A DNA stretch of 64,000 nucleotides from Oscillospiraceae bacterium (GCA_902782125.1 CACZMA010000004.1:1-64000), one strand, 5' to 3'. Shown: positions 31,928 to 41,819, counted from the first letter of the stretch. Notes: generated by a model not told the origin, from the sequence alone. Numbers and translations are program-made.

Positions 31928-34208
31928 TAAGACCGGTCACTGTTACCGCAGTGACCGCAAGACCGCCTTCCGAACCGAAGGCTCCGCCCGTAACGATATC
32001 CATTGCTGATTTACCGTAAACAGTCCTCAGCACAGATGAGGCTGCTTCGGTTCCCGATACCTGCAATCCGATGATGTTGCCCTGGGTAAGGTTCCACATC
32101 GTATGTATCGCGCTCGTCATCCAGATGTTGCCTGTCTTAAGATAGATCAGGGCGAACAGCAATGCGATGAGGAACAGGTTTACTGCGGCCAAAGGTGTGA
32201 ATCCAATGTTTGCCGAATGGAAGGCAGAGAAGAGGAAAGAAGACAGGATCACTGCCACGGCTGTGTTGCTCTTCTCTCTGATCCTCGGGATCATGAATCC
32301 CCTGAACATTATCTCCTCTGTCATGCCCTGAGGCAGCCACATTAGAAGGTTGACGATGAAGGTGACCGTGATGCCGTCTTCGAGGCCGAAGGTGATATAG
32401 TTTACCTGTCCCGTGATGATAAGGATAACAAGTACAGATCCCATCATGATAAGGCCTAATACAAGTCCCGTAAGATATGACTTTATTACCTTTGTGCGGT
32501 TCTCCAGAGGAAGACCGAGCTTGCCGAAGCAGGCGGTAAAGGGTCTTATCTTCTCGCGGTTATAGATGCGGAGCAGATAAGTAAGGATCATGAGGATATA
32601 TCCCGGAAACATGAGTCCCAGGAACAGAGGATCGCTCAAGAAAATGCCGAAGACCTCGAATGTTGTGGCAATGATTTCTTCAATTGTTTTCACATTCTGA
32701 AGATCCAAAATGAACTGCGTGTATTCCGGGTGGCTCATTATGTTTATGACCGTAGGTACTACTGCTAATAGCTGGAATACGGATAACACGGCCAGAGGAT
32801 AGAATATCTGATCTGCAAAGAAAACAATATTTGAAGTAATGAGATCGGCTCTTTCCATGAAAGATAATCTGTGAGTGCCGGTGCCAGTATGTACTTCGCT
32901 ATTTCTTACAGATTCCACTGATACAGTGAAGCGCTCCCGGTGGAGCAGATTTGCAGATACAGCTCCTATAGCGACAGTAAGAACGCCGGAAGAGAGAATG
33001 CATGATATAAGGGCAGGTATGTTAGTCTCATTGGCTAGGGAATTGCCTATCCCGTAGAAGTGACCGTATACAGGGAAGAAGTGAAACAGTTCTGATACCT
33101 CACGGTAATTTTGAATACACGTAACGCAGACTGCAATGAGCAGAAGGAATATTGGAAGAAATGCTGTCTGTGCCGATATGATGTTGTTATTGATAACAGA
33201 TATCAAGATGACAATAGACGATATAAGAAGAGCAAGGCTAACGACATAAATGAGGACGGCAAAAATACCGGGCGTAATGAAACGCCAGTGTGTCTGAGTC
33301 ATAAGCACTACGATCAGAGCCGGTATGAGAGCCTTTATGGTTACACCAGCGGTGTTACCTATAACAATAGAAGACCTGGGAAGAGGTGACATTATGATCT
33401 CTGTAAAAGTGCCGTTCTCTTTCTGGCCTGCAATGACGTTGGTTCCCGAACTCATGGCAGCAAATAGTATTACGATAAATATGATGAGAGGTACAACAGT
33501 CCGGCCGATCGCCAATATGGCAGAAGCCAGACTATTATTTCCTTTGGGATCTGGTACCGGATCATCAGCAATTCGGAAATCCTCTGTCTCGATAGTGGTT
33601 ACATTATGAGTTTTCCTTAAGTAATTCTGATAATCATTTAAGTAGACACTTATGAACTGGTCTTTCATATTGCCGTATTCAAGCGAATCAGTCCTAAAGT
33701 AGGTAAGAACTTCGATAGAGTTCAGCTTGCCGTCCGAGAACCTCTCATCTATCAGTTCGTCAAAGTTATCAGGGAAGACGATCGTTAGATATGCATCTTC
33801 ATTCTTCATCCATTTCTGATATGTGACAAAATCATATGCGGCTTCGCTTTCTTTATATATGAATTCTGAATAACCGTAATTATCATATGTATATTGATAA
33901 CGCAGGATGTTCTTGTAGTTCCTAAGATCGGTAAGAGAGCCGAAACTATCCCTCTTGGCTTCTCTGTTGGCTTCCGTTGAATTGTTATATTCCACGAAGC
34001 TGTCGGGAGCATTTACGACTATTACATTGAATACTTCATCGCTCCAGAGATGATAAGGAAAATACCATAATCCGTAAGAAACGAATGCGCAGATCAAAAC
34101 GAATATGAATACCAGGCATGAAACAAAAGCTCCGACTGAAGCCTTAGCTCCGGCTCCCTTTGTGAAGTTGAAGAAACTCTTGATTATTGCCTTCGTTCCG
34201 CGTCTCAT
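31857..34208 (-). CDS. ABC-2 permease fused to a CPBP intramembrane protease
   Basis: A 783-residue two-part membrane protein. Residues 1-420 are an ABC-2 permease with one N-terminal helix, a large external loop (about 60-225) and a six-helix bundle (GQKENGTFTEIIMSPLPR is the usual coupling segment). Residues 450-770 form a CPBP (Abi/CAAX) protease: GMTEEIMFRGFMIPRI carries the EExxxR motif, then FLFSAFHSANIG and SAIHTMWNL carry the metal-binding histidines. Fusions of this kind are known in NatB-like exporters. It follows the ATPase gene by one base overlap, with AAGGAA as ribosome site. Confidence 0.83.
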   Translation of the reverse strand: MRRGTKAIIKSFFNFTKGAGAKASVGAFVSCLVFIFVLICAFVSYGLWYFPYHLWSDEVFNVIVVNAPDSFVEYNNSTEANREAKRDSFGSLTDLRNYKNILRYQYTYDNYGYSEFIYKESEAAYDFVTYQKWMKNEDAYLTIVFPDNFDELIDERFSDGKLNSIEVLTYFRTDSLEYGNMKDQFISVYLNDYQNYLRKTHNVTTIETEDFRIADDPVPDPKGNNSLASAILAIGRTVVPLIIFIVILFAAMSSGTNVIAGQKENGTFTEIIMSPLPRSSIVIGNTAGVTIKALIPALIVVLMTQTHWRFITPGIFAVLIYVVSLALLISSIVILISVINNNIISAQTAFLPIFLLLIAVCVTCIQNYREVSELFHFFPVYGHFYGIGNSLANETNIPALISCILSSGVLTVAIGAVSANLLHRERFTVSVESVRNSEVHTGTGTHRLSFMERADLITSNIVFFADQIFYPLAVLSVFQLLAVVPTVINIMSHPEYTQFILDLQNVKTIEEIIATTFEVFGIFLSDPLFLGLMFPGYILMILTYLLRIYNREKIRPFTACFGKLGLPLENRTKVIKSYLTGLVLGLIMMGSVLVILIITGQVNYITFGLEDGITVTFIVNLLMWLPQGMTEEIMFRGFMIPRIREKSNTAVAVILSSFLFSAFHSANIGFTPLAAVNLFLIALLFALIYLKTGNIWMTSAIHTMWNLTQGNIIGLQVSGTEAASSVLRTVYGKSAMDIVTGGAFGSEGGLAVTAVTVTGLIILLLLSSLQRIRRKQKHATESA

Positions 34209-34945
34209 TATTCCTTATGGTTCTCCACATACAGTTTGAAGAAGGCTTCTTCAAAAGTATCAGTCTCAGTTATCTTCGTGAGTTCGTCAGTTGTGCCTTC
34301 GGCAACTATCTTACCGTCAACGAGCACACCTATCTTGTCGCACAGTTCCTGCGCCACCGAGAAGATATGCGTAGACAGGATGATCGAATGTCCCTTCGAA
34401 CGCAAGTGCTTTAAGTAGTCGGTAACCTGCTTGGAAGTAAGTATGTCCAGACCGTTGGTAGGTTCGTCGAAGATTATCACCTTCGGATCATGTATAAGAC
34501 TGATCGCGATGGATACCTTCTGCTTCATGCCTGTGGAAAGTTCGTTTATCTTCTTGTCTGCAAAAGGAGTAATGCCGAACGTTCCGAACTGAAGAGCTTT
34601 CCTGTCTCTTATCTCATCCCTTGGAATGTCATATAACTCCGCGAAGAAATCATAGAGCTTATTAGGCGTGGACAGAGGATCGAGCTTTATCTCGGTCGTA
34701 AGGAATCCGATCCTTCTGTGTATCTCAAGAGCATCCTTGCGCGTATCGAGATCAGTTATGGTAACGGATCCAGAAGTAGGTTCCAGGAGGGTGGAGATCA
34801 TAAGCATGAGCGTTGTCTTACCGGCACCATTAGGACCGAGCAGACCGTAGATCTCGCCTTCGTTAACTTCGAAGCTAACACCTTTGATAGTCTCACTGTC
34901 TTTTGTGTAACTCTTATGGATATCATTTGCGCTTATTACTTTCAA
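34208..34945 (-). CDS. ABC transporter ATP-binding protein (NatA-like)
   Basis: A 245-residue nucleotide-binding domain. Walker A is GLLGPNGAGKTTLML near residue 35, the signature motif is LSTGMKQKVSIAISL, Walker B is KVIIFDEPTNGLD, and the switch His lies in SIILSTHIFS. It overlaps the upstream permease gene by 23 nt and abuts the downstream permease-protease gene. One ATPase between two permeases suggests a heterodimeric exporter of the NatAB kind. Sodium, peptides or lipids are all possible cargo. Confidence 0.9.
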   Translation of the reverse strand: MKVISANDIHKSYTKDSETIKGVSFEVNEGEIYGLLGPNGAGKTTLMLMISTLLEPTSGSVTITDLDTRKDALEIHRRIGFLTTEIKLDPLSTPNKLYDFFAELYDIPRDEIRDRKALQFGTFGITPFADKKINELSTGMKQKVSIAISLIHDPKVIIFDEPTNGLDILTSKQVTDYLKHLRSKGHSIILSTHIFSVAQELCDKIGVLVDGKIVAEGTTDELTKITETDTFEEAFFKLYVENHKE

Positions 34946-36191
34946 AGCCCTGCCTCCTTATTATCCTGCGGTATATCAGTAAGGCGATAGCCGAATTGAG
35001 CAATACCAATACGGCGACGTGCCAGAATTTCTCCTGCGAATTGAATGTCTCAGACATTACCGCGAGGGCGTTGTGAATCGGAATAAAGTATTCGATAGTC
35101 ATTGGTCTGGTTGCGCGGAACATCTGTATAAAGAAATCTGCCAGAAACAACAAAAGCGGAAGCTGCAGATTGACTATCGTATCCTGCAGCCTGTCCAACG
35201 CGAAAATGATCGACAGGCACAACGCACACATCAGAAAGCATGTAACGGGTACGGCTATCGCTATGATCAAAAGCTGCGTCGGAGTAAGGAATAGACCGAA
35301 AGGAAGAAGAGACATCGCACTGTTGCTCCTGTTGATCCAGGAAGCAAAGAACATGACGAATGTAGTGATGTATGTTGAGACGGATGCAATGTATACGATA
35401 GCTAACGTCTTGCCGATGATGAAATGTGATGCCGGTACTGGCGTCATGAATAGCTTCGTAAGGAAACCTCTGCTCTTCTCCTGAGCGAACATATCCTCTG
35501 CAAGAGAATATACACAGTAGTACATCATTATCATCAATATTCCGGGGATAACCCGTGATGCAGAAGAATTTGCCGAGATCCTGAAGTCCATGAACCTTGT
35601 GACCGGATTGAAACTGTCTATATAGAACAAGTCGCTTCCTATCAGTGAATACTCACCTCCAAGGATAGTGATGAGATCATTCTGATATTTATCAAGAACG
35701 TTTTGCTTGAACTGCTCAGCAAGAGCCTGACCACCGATTGAAGAAGCCGAATATGCAACATAGACTACAGCATTGCTCTCAACATGTTCTCCGCTGTAAA
35801 TCTCGTCATAGTATTCAGCGATCTTTTTATCGAAATCAGTATTCTTCTCTCCGGACCAGAACGAGCATATAACAGTTCCATTCTTGACGACCTGGTGAAT
35901 GCCTTCATCCTTGGTAACCTGATTGAGTCTGTTGTAACTCCAGAACTCGTAACTGAATACATTTGCATCGATGTTCTCATCGAGATACTGCTTGAATGAA
36001 TCAGGTGCATCGACAATTATTATCGGCCGGCTTACAAACGATCCGGTGGACAGATAATTCATCAGCAGAGGGAATATGTTGAGCGCTATCGTAAGTATGA
36101 CTGCAGGCAGCAAAAACAGTGTTGCAGTCTTACGCCAGTTTGAGAATATGCGTTGCAGTTCCCAACGATATATTGTCACGATGTGTCTCAT
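34923..36191 (-). CDS. ABC-2 family transporter permease (NatB-like)
   Basis: A 422-residue permease: a first helix at 20-45, a large external loop (about 60-210), then six helices with the segment EKSRGFLTKLFMTPVPASHF, the normal coupling region. It is the first gene of the three-gene minus-strand exporter operon. The start codon has no Shine-Dalgarno site; TATAAA/TAAAAT ends only 6-8 nt upstream, so the transcript may be leaderless. Both permeases of the operon share the large extracytoplasmic domain typical of NatB and CcmB-like exporters. Confidence 0.85.
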   Translation of the reverse strand: MRHIVTIYRWELQRIFSNWRKTATLFLLPAVILTIALNIFPLLMNYLSTGSFVSRPIIIVDAPDSFKQYLDENIDANVFSYEFWSYNRLNQVTKDEGIHQVVKNGTVICSFWSGEKNTDFDKKIAEYYDEIYSGEHVESNAVVYVAYSASSIGGQALAEQFKQNVLDKYQNDLITILGGEYSLIGSDLFYIDSFNPVTRFMDFRISANSSASRVIPGILMIMMYYCVYSLAEDMFAQEKSRGFLTKLFMTPVPASHFIIGKTLAIVYIASVSTYITTFVMFFASWINRSNSAMSLLPFGLFLTPTQLLIIAIAVPVTCFLMCALCLSIIFALDRLQDTIVNLQLPLLLFLADFFIQMFRATRPMTIEYFIPIHNALAVMSETFNSQEKFWHVAVLVLLNSAIALLIYRRIIRRQGFESNKRK

Positions 36192-36318
36192 GAAAACATT
36201 TTATATTATTGCGACTCAAAAAAGCAGGTTCGAAAATGAGTTTTCAAAGTGTTGATAAATTGAACAAAACAAGCGCTTTGAAAGGCTTTAATTCTAAAAG
36301 AAATATCAATTTAATTTG

Positions 36319-36347
36319 TTGACACTAAAACAAAAGAAATGTAGATT
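36319..36347 (+). promoter_or_regulatory. promoter of the AAPAKK-repeat gene
   Basis: TTGACA (36319-36324, perfect), a 17-bp spacer and TAGATT (36342-36347). The surrounding 36192-36370 stretch is strongly AT-rich with many A-tracts and holds no gene. Confidence 0.7.
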
Positions 36348-36385
36348 AAATATATCCAACAAGGAAAATTATGGAGGTTCTAAGT

Positions 36386-36859
36386 ATGGAAACTGAGAAG
36401 AAAGATGTAAAGGTAGAGGCAAAGGCTGCTCCTGCAGTTGCTGCTCCTGCTAAGAAGGTTGCTCCTGCTAAGAAGGCTGCTCCTGCTAAGAAGGCTGCTC
36501 CTGCTAAGAAGGCTGCTCCTGCTAAGAAGGCTGCTCCTGCTAAGAAGGCTGCTCCTGCTAAGAAGGCTGCTCCCGCTAAGAAGGCTGCTCCTGCTAAGAA
36601 GGCTGCTCCTGCTAAGAAGGCTGCTCCCGCTAAGAAGGCTGCTCCTGCTAAGAAGGCTGCTGCTAAGAAGCCTGCTGCAAAGAAGGCTGCAAAGAAGGTT
36701 GTCGCTAAGAAGGCAGCTGAGGTTATCTTCCAGATCGAAGGTAAGGAGACCACAGCTGAGAAGATCGCTAAGAAGTTCCCTAACGGCGGTAAGATCTATG
36801 TTAACGTTGCTGAGAAGAAGGCTTACGACGAAGCTGGCAACGGTAAGAGCATTTTCTAA
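36386..36859 (+). CDS. histone H1-like lysine/alanine/proline repeat protein with C-terminal domain
   Basis: A 157-residue, very basic protein. The ATG at 36386 has GGAGGT 7 nt upstream. After a short acidic-basic lead, residues 19-95 consist of AAPAKK units: one AAPAKK, one VAPAKK and ten identical AAPAKK in a row, then AAAKKPAAKKAAKK. The last 46 residues (VIFQIEGKETTAEKIAKKFP onward) form a small folded domain seen in clostridial proteins of this type (I believe DUF6465). H1-like tails bind DNA and compact chromatin in other bacteria. A nucleoid or RNA role is likely but inferred. Own promoter and terminator. Confidence 0.78.
   Translation: METEKKDVKVEAKAAPAVAAPAKKVAPAKKAAPAKKAAPAKKAAPAKKAAPAKKAAPAKKAAPAKKAAPAKKAAPAKKAAPAKKAAPAKKAAAKKPAAKKAAKKVVAKKAAEVIFQIEGKETTAEKIAKKFPNGGKIYVNVAEKKAYDEAGNGKSIF
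36476..36655 (+). repeat. ten tandem copies of an 18-bp unit
   Basis: The unit gctgctcctgctaagaag occurs ten times without a gap. The only changes are CCC for CCT in the copies at 36566 and 36620, exactly 54 bp (three units) apart, which suggests duplication of a three-unit block. Such uniformity points to recent expansion by slippage or recombination. Confidence 0.92.
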
Positions 36860-36883
36860 TTCAAATAACAAGCTTCTTATGAG

Positions 36884-36911
36884 AACTCCCGCTTAACCGC
36901 GGGAGTTTTTA
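36884..36911 (+). terminator. intrinsic terminator after the AAPAKK-repeat gene
   Basis: A perfect 9-bp stem (36884-36892 with 36899-36907, aactcccgc/gcgggagtt), loop TTAACC, then TTTA. Confidence 0.88.
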
Positions 36912-36912
36912 T

Positions 36913-36940
36913 TTGCCATTTTTGAAGTTTGCTGTATGCT
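36913..36940 (+). promoter_or_regulatory. promoter of the ABC-F gene
   Basis: TTGCCA (36913-36918), 16-bp spacer, TATGCT (36935-36940). The ATG begins 6 nt after the -10, so the message would start at or next to the start codon. Confidence 0.45.
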
Positions 36941-36946
36941 TGTTCT

Positions 36947-38812
36947 ATGCCTTTATTGACTGTTCAGAATATATCGATGAGTTATGGTGAACGCCGTGTT
37001 CTTGACGGCGTTGATTTTCGCGTGAACAAAGGTGACAGGATCGCCTTCATAGGTGATAACGGTGCGGGTAAATCCACGCTGTTCAAGATCATAAAAGGCA
37101 TCATTACTCCTGACGGCGGAGACATCATATACCACGGTAATACTATAGTCGGATTCCTCTCGCAGAACATGAGCGAGCAGGATCTGTCGGGCAATACGTT
37201 GAAGCCTGTTAAGCTTATCGATCTCGAGACAAAGATGCATGATCTCGAACGCGTGATGTCGAAGAGTGAAGGTGATGCACTGAATGATCTTATGAACGAG
37301 TATTCGAATGTTCAGGCTGAGTATGAGAGCTTCGGCGGATACGATTACGATCACAGACTTAATGATGCGTTGGGCGGACTCGGCCTGTCCGGTATCAGCG
37401 ACAGAACTGATTTTACCGGTCTGTCCGGAGGCGAGAAGATGAGAGTGTGTCTTGCAAGACTGATCGTCGAACGTCCTGATATACTCATGCTTGACGAGCC
37501 TACGAATCATCTCGACATGGAAGCGATCGACTGGCTCGAAGGTTTCCTGTCTTCGTACGGCGGTGCGGTATTCGTCATCACTCACGACAGACATTTTATC
37601 GACAGCGTTGCAAACCGCGTGATCGAACTTGACGGCGGACACATAACAGAATACAAAGGTAACTATTCCGACTATAAGATACAGAAGGAAGAATTCATTA
37701 AGACACAGGCTTCGGTCATCGCCAATCTCGAGACTGAACTTGAGCATCAGCTCGAAGTCAAGCAGACGTTCCTGTCTCACCGCAACATAAGCGGTTATCA
37801 CCAGAGGGAGAAGATAGTGGACAAGCTTGCTGATGTGCTCGAGAGAGAACGCAGCAAGATGCCTTCTGGTTATGCCAAGATGAGCTTTGCCGCTACTCCC
37901 AGAGACACGGAAGGAAGATCTGATAAGATCCTTCTTGAAGTCAAAGGAGTGTCCAAAGAGTTTGACGGCAATGTCCTGTTCGAGGATGTGTCTTTCGAGC
38001 TTAAGGCAGATGAGAAGATATTCCTGTGCGGCCCCAACGGATGCGGTAAGACTACGATGCTGTCCATGCTGTCGGGCAAGGCTTCCGGTGCAGCCGGTAC
38101 GGTGCTTATCGCGCCCTCCATCACATGCGGGTTCATGGGTCAGTTCGTGCCGTTTGATGATGAGAGTGTTACCTGCTTTGATGAACTGATATCGAGAAGT
38201 GATCTTCAGACGACGGAAGCGAGAACACTTCTGGCGAGATTCGGGTTCAAGGGGGAAGATGTGTTCAAGACGATAGACATGCTCTCGGGCGGCGAGCGTT
38301 CGAGACTGTATCTTTGTTGTCTGCTTAATGAGAATCCGGATATCTTATTCCTTGACGAGCCTACGAATCACCTGGACATCAATTCGAGAGAGATCCTTGA
38401 GGATGCCATCCGCGAGTATCCGCGGGCAGTCGTATGTGTATCTCACGACAGGTTCTTCATCGATAAGTGCGCCGACAAGGTTCTGGGCTTCATAGGTACT
38501 TCAGTTAAGCCTTACGACAAGTATGAGTATTACAGACGTGACTTGAACAGTGCCAAGGCGGAAGATAAGCAGGAGACAGAGAAGCCTGCAAAGAAACCAA
38601 AGCAGGTAAAGAGCAGCAAAGAAGCAGGACAGAGAAGAGCAAAGCTGCGTGATCTCGAGAAGGAGATCGCATCTCTAGAAGATCAGCAGAAGGAACTCGA
38701 AGCTGCATTCGGAGTCAATGCAAAAGGCGACGAGTACAAAAAGTACGGAGAGATAGCGGCAAAGCTCGAACTGCTTTACGATGAGTACTTTGCGCTGTCG
38801 GAAGAGAACTGA
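36947..38812 (+). CDS. ABC-F family ATPase
   Basis: A 621-residue soluble protein with two ABC domains and no membrane segments. Domain 1 has Walker A IGDNGAGKSTLF, signature LSGGEKMRVCLARL and DEPTNHLDMEAIDWLE. The ABC-F linker (about 235-320) follows. Domain 2 has GPNGCGKTTMLSML, LSGGERSRLYLCCLL and DEPTNHLDINSREILE. The C-terminal coiled coil (about 540-621) is lysine-rich. ABC-F proteins bind the ribosome and modulate translation or protect it from antibiotics; the subgroup cannot be set from sequence alone. No Shine-Dalgarno site precedes the start. Confidence 0.9.
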   Translation: MPLLTVQNISMSYGERRVLDGVDFRVNKGDRIAFIGDNGAGKSTLFKIIKGIITPDGGDIIYHGNTIVGFLSQNMSEQDLSGNTLKPVKLIDLETKMHDLERVMSKSEGDALNDLMNEYSNVQAEYESFGGYDYDHRLNDALGGLGLSGISDRTDFTGLSGGEKMRVCLARLIVERPDILMLDEPTNHLDMEAIDWLEGFLSSYGGAVFVITHDRHFIDSVANRVIELDGGHITEYKGNYSDYKIQKEEFIKTQASVIANLETELEHQLEVKQTFLSHRNISGYHQREKIVDKLADVLERERSKMPSGYAKMSFAATPRDTEGRSDKILLEVKGVSKEFDGNVLFEDVSFELKADEKIFLCGPNGCGKTTMLSMLSGKASGAAGTVLIAPSITCGFMGQFVPFDDESVTCFDELISRSDLQTTEARTLLARFGFKGEDVFKTIDMLSGGERSRLYLCCLLNENPDILFLDEPTNHLDINSREILEDAIREYPRAVVCVSHDRFFIDKCADKVLGFIGTSVKPYDKYEYYRRDLNSAKAEDKQETEKPAKKPKQVKSSKEAGQRRAKLRDLEKEIASLEDQQKELEAAFGVNAKGDEYKKYGEIAAKLELLYDEYFALSEEN

Positions 38813-38919
38813 TCTTATCGTTAAAATTTATAAAAAATTTCTAATATGCTCGCCCGCATATATATTATTTTGTGCCCTGAGGTAGTATTCTATTTGTAAA
38901 ATTACAATGAGGTATTACT

Positions 38920-40218
38920 ATGGGCATGACGATAACGCAGAAGATCTTAGCGCAGCATGCCGGTTTGCAGGAAGTAAGATCAGGCGATCTCATAGAGGCC
39001 GGGCTCGACTGGTGTCTCGGCAATGAAGTAACGACACCTCCGGCTATAAAGATATTCAGGCAGCTCGGCGCAGAGAGCGTATTCGACAAAGACAGGGTCT
39101 GCCTGGTGCAGGATCATTTCACACCGAACAAAGACATCAAGTCTGCTGAACTCTGCAAGACGATGAGATGCTTTGCACATGAACAGGCGATATCTCATTT
39201 CTATGAGCTCGGAAGGAAAGAGATGGGAATAGAACATGTCATCCTTCCTGACAACGGAATAGTATTCCCGGGCGATGCGGTCATAGGTGCTGATTCTCAT
39301 ACATGCACATACGGCGCACTTGGCGCGTTTGCGACAGGCGTGGGTTCAACAGATCTTGCATGTGCGATGGCGAGCGGCTCTACCTGGTTCAAGATCCCTG
39401 AAGCCATCAAGGTAGTGCTTCACGGTGAATTCGGCAAATACGTGACCGGCAAGGATCTGATACTTCACCTCATAGGGATGATCGGTGTTGACGGTGCTCT
39501 GTATAAGTCTCTGGAATTCACCGGTGACGGAGTTAAGAACATATCCATGACCGGCAGGCTTACGATATGCAACATGGCCATAGAGTGCGGAGCCAAGAAC
39601 GGAATATTCCCGGTAGATGACATAACTCTCGAATATATCTCGAAGACTAATCCGGAGCGATATGCTGCAGGTGACTACAAGGTCTATCAGGCTGATGACG
39701 ATGCGGAATACGAGAAAGTCATCGAGATCGATCTTGCCGAGGTTCCGCTTACAGTCGCTCTGCCTCATCTGCCTTCGAATACAAAGCGCGCCGATGAATG
39801 CTCCGACATTAAGATCGATCAGGTAGTTATCGGATCATGCACAAACGGAAGGCTCGAGGATATCAGGACAGCGGCTGATATGTTCAGGGGACACAGGGTC
39901 GCAGACAATGTAAGATGCATCGTTATACCGGGCTCACAGAGAGTCTACCGCGAAGCTCTCGATAACGGATGGCTCGCGATATTCGATGATGCGGGATGCG
40001 TCATATCGACTCCGACATGCGGACCATGTCTGGGCGGCCACATGGGCGTACTTGCCAAAGGCGAGAGATGCGTATCCACTACCAACAGGAACTTTGTCGG
40101 ACGAATGGGCGATACAGGCTCAGAAGTAATCTTAAGCGGCGTTCCCGTTGCATGCGCGTCTGCGATCGCCGGACATGTCGCCACTCCCGATATGATCGGA
40201 GGTGCCTATGAAGGTTAA
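38920..40218 (+). CDS. leuC: 3-isopropylmalate dehydratase large subunit
   Basis: A 432-residue aconitase-superfamily protein of the shorter LeuC/HacA type. Substrate-site and cluster motifs are [34 protein letters not shown] with the first cluster cysteine, [16 protein letters not shown] with the second, and [13 protein letters not shown] with the third neighbourhood. With LeuD it isomerises 2- to 3-isopropylmalate in leucine synthesis. GAGGT precedes the start. It overlaps leuD by 11 nt. The 107-bp leader shows no T-box or leader peptide that I can recognise. Confidence 0.93.
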   Translation: MGMTITQKILAQHAGLQEVRSGDLIEAGLDWCLGNEVTTPPAIKIFRQLGAESVFDKDRVCLVQDHFTPNKDIKSAELCKTMRCFAHEQAISHFYELGRKEMGIEHVILPDNGIVFPGDAVIGADSHTCTYGALGAFATGVGSTDLACAMASGSTWFKIPEAIKVVLHGEFGKYVTGKDLILHLIGMIGVDGALYKSLEFTGDGVKNISMTGRLTICNMAIECGAKNGIFPVDDITLEYISKTNPERYAAGDYKVYQADDDAEYEKVIEIDLAEVPLTVALPHLPSNTKRADECSDIKIDQVVIGSCTNGRLEDIRTAADMFRGHRVADNVRCIVIPGSQRVYREALDNGWLAIFDDAGCVISTPTCGPCLGGHMGVLAKGERCVSTTNRNFVGRMGDTGSEVILSGVPVACASAIAGHVATPDMIGGAYEG

Positions 40219-40705
40219 AGGGTTAGTACATAAGTATGCCGATAATGTCGATACCGATGTTATCATCCCCGCGAGATATCTTAATTCGGCTGATCCCGAG
40301 CATCTCAGACAGCACTGCATGGAAGACATAGACAGCGGTTTTGCTTCGCGTGTGTCAGAAGGAGACATCATGGTCGCGGGGAAGAATTTCGGGTGCGGTT
40401 CATCGAGAGAACACGCTCCTGTCGCGATCAAGGCCAGCGGTATAGCGCTGGTCATAGCGGAGGATTTCGCGAGGATATTCTACAGGAACAGCATCAACGT
40501 GGGCCTTCCGATACTAGAGTGCCCTGAGGCGGCCAGAGCAGTTCAGGCCGGAGACGAACTCGAGGTCGACTTCGATACCGGAGTCATTACGGATTTAACG
40601 CTTGGTCAGACATGGCAGGCGAGGCCGTTCCCTGAGTTCATCAAGAACATAATCGATGCGGGCGGACTGCTGGATTACACGAGGAAGAAGTTAAGCAATG
40701 AATGA
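40208..40705 (+). CDS. leuD: 3-isopropylmalate dehydratase small subunit
   Basis: A 165-residue swivel-domain protein. The start at 40208 follows GGAGGTGC inside leu[16 protein letters not shown] near residue 12 and [19 protein letters not shown] near 57 are the diagnostic LeuD motifs; the latter binds the substrate. It partners LeuC. Its stop overlaps leuB by 8 nt, so leuC-leuD-leuB are translated as one coupled unit. leuA is not in the window. Confidence 0.93.
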   Translation: MKVKGLVHKYADNVDTDVIIPARYLNSADPEHLRQHCMEDIDSGFASRVSEGDIMVAGKNFGCGSSREHAPVAIKASGIALVIAEDFARIFYRNSINVGLPILECPEAARAVQAGDELEVDFDTGVITDLTLGQTWQARPFPEFIKNIIDAGGLLDYTRKKLSNE

Positions 40706-41795
40706 GTATAAGATAGCCGTCATCAAAGGTGACGGAATAGGTCCCGAGATAGTCGATTCCGCACTGCGCGTGCTGGACAGAGTACAGGATAAGTTCGGAT
40801 TCAGGGTCAATTATGAGGTATTCCCTGCAGGCGGCTGTGCCATAGATAAGTATGGCATGCCTTTGCCTGATGAGACACTTGAGGGGTGCAGGGCATCTGA
40901 TGCAGTACTCCTCGGTGCCGTCGGAGGCCCAAAGTGGGACAGCATCGAACCCTCGCTGAGACCGGAGAGAGCACTTCTGGGTCTAAGGTCGGGACTCGGT
41001 CTTTATGCGAACCTGAGACCTGCGATAATGTTTGAAGAGCTTAAGGATGCATCGCCCGTAAAGAATATTGATAAGATGGACATCATGATGGTCAGGGAAC
41101 TGACCGGAGGCATCTACTTCGGCGATAGTGATTCGTACAGCTGTAATGACATACTGCCTGACGGCACTCCGAAGGTAAGGATCGCATACGATACGGAGAG
41201 TTATTCCGAAGGCGAGATAAGAAGGATAACCGATCTTGCATTCAGGATCGCGAGAGGAAGAAGCAGGCATCTGACATTGGTGGACAAAGCCAATGTCCTT
41301 ACTTCGAGCAGGCTCTGGCGCGAGATAGCGGAAGATGTGCATGATGATTACCGGGATGTATCTCTGGACTTCCTTTATGTCGATAACTGCTCGATGCAGC
41401 TCATAAGCAGACCAGGTGATTTTGATACAATAGTTACCAGCAATATGTTCGGCGATATCTTATCCGATGAAGCAGGACAGATAACGGGAAGCGTAGGAAT
41501 GCTTCCGTCAGCTTCACTGGGCAAGACCGGCACGCCGGGTATGTATGAACCAATTCACGGAAGCGCTCCTGACATAGCCGGAACAGGCAAGGCAAATCCT
41601 CTGGCGACGATACTGTCTGTCGCCATGATGCTTCGCTGGCAGTTCGGTGAGAACGAAGCAGCAGATGCTGTCGAAGAGGCCGTCAGGAAAGCTCTTGCCG
41701 GAGGTTACAGAACAAGTGACATATCCCGCGGCAATGCGGGTGAGATCCCTGTCGATACGAACGGCATGACTGATGCCGTTATCGCAGGGCTATAA
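40698..41795 (+). CDS. leuB: 3-isopropylmalate dehydrogenase
   Basis: A 365-residue beta-decarboxylating dehydrogenase of the usual length. The N-terminus is [21 protein letters not shown], the substrate region has [17 protein letters not shown] and [13 protein letters not shown], the catalytic lysine lies in [14 protein letters not shown], and the metal/NAD signature is [17 protein letters not shown]. It oxidises and decarboxylates 3-isopropylmalate with NAD. Last gene of the leuCDB operon; the next gene starts 24 bp later with its own GAAGGGG site. Confidence 0.95.
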   Translation: MNEYKIAVIKGDGIGPEIVDSALRVLDRVQDKFGFRVNYEVFPAGGCAIDKYGMPLPDETLEGCRASDAVLLGAVGGPKWDSIEPSLRPERALLGLRSGLGLYANLRPAIMFEELKDASPVKNIDKMDIMMVRELTGGIYFGDSDSYSCNDILPDGTPKVRIAYDTESYSEGEIRRITDLAFRIARGRSRHLTLVDKANVLTSSRLWREIAEDVHDDYRDVSLDFLYVDNCSMQLISRPGDFDTIVTSNMFGDILSDEAGQITGSVGMLPSASLGKTGTPGMYEPIHGSAPDIAGTGKANPLATILSVAMMLRWQFGENEAADAVEEAVRKALAGGYRTSDISRGNAGEIPVDTNGMTDAVIAGL

Positions 41796-41819
41796 AACAT
41801 AACAAGAAGGGGAAGAGCA

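Noticed and set aside
36380..36871. Open frames in all orientations through the 18-bp repeat (Leu/Ser-rich and Ala/Gly-rich products)
   Set aside because: A repeat whose length is a multiple of three with no stops is open in several frames. Only the frame at 36386 has a ribosome site, promoter and a non-repeat conserved domain.
38813..38919. T-box or leucine attenuator before leuC
   Set aside because: No leader peptide with leucine codons, specifier loop, T-box sequence or terminator hairpin was found in the 107-bp gap.
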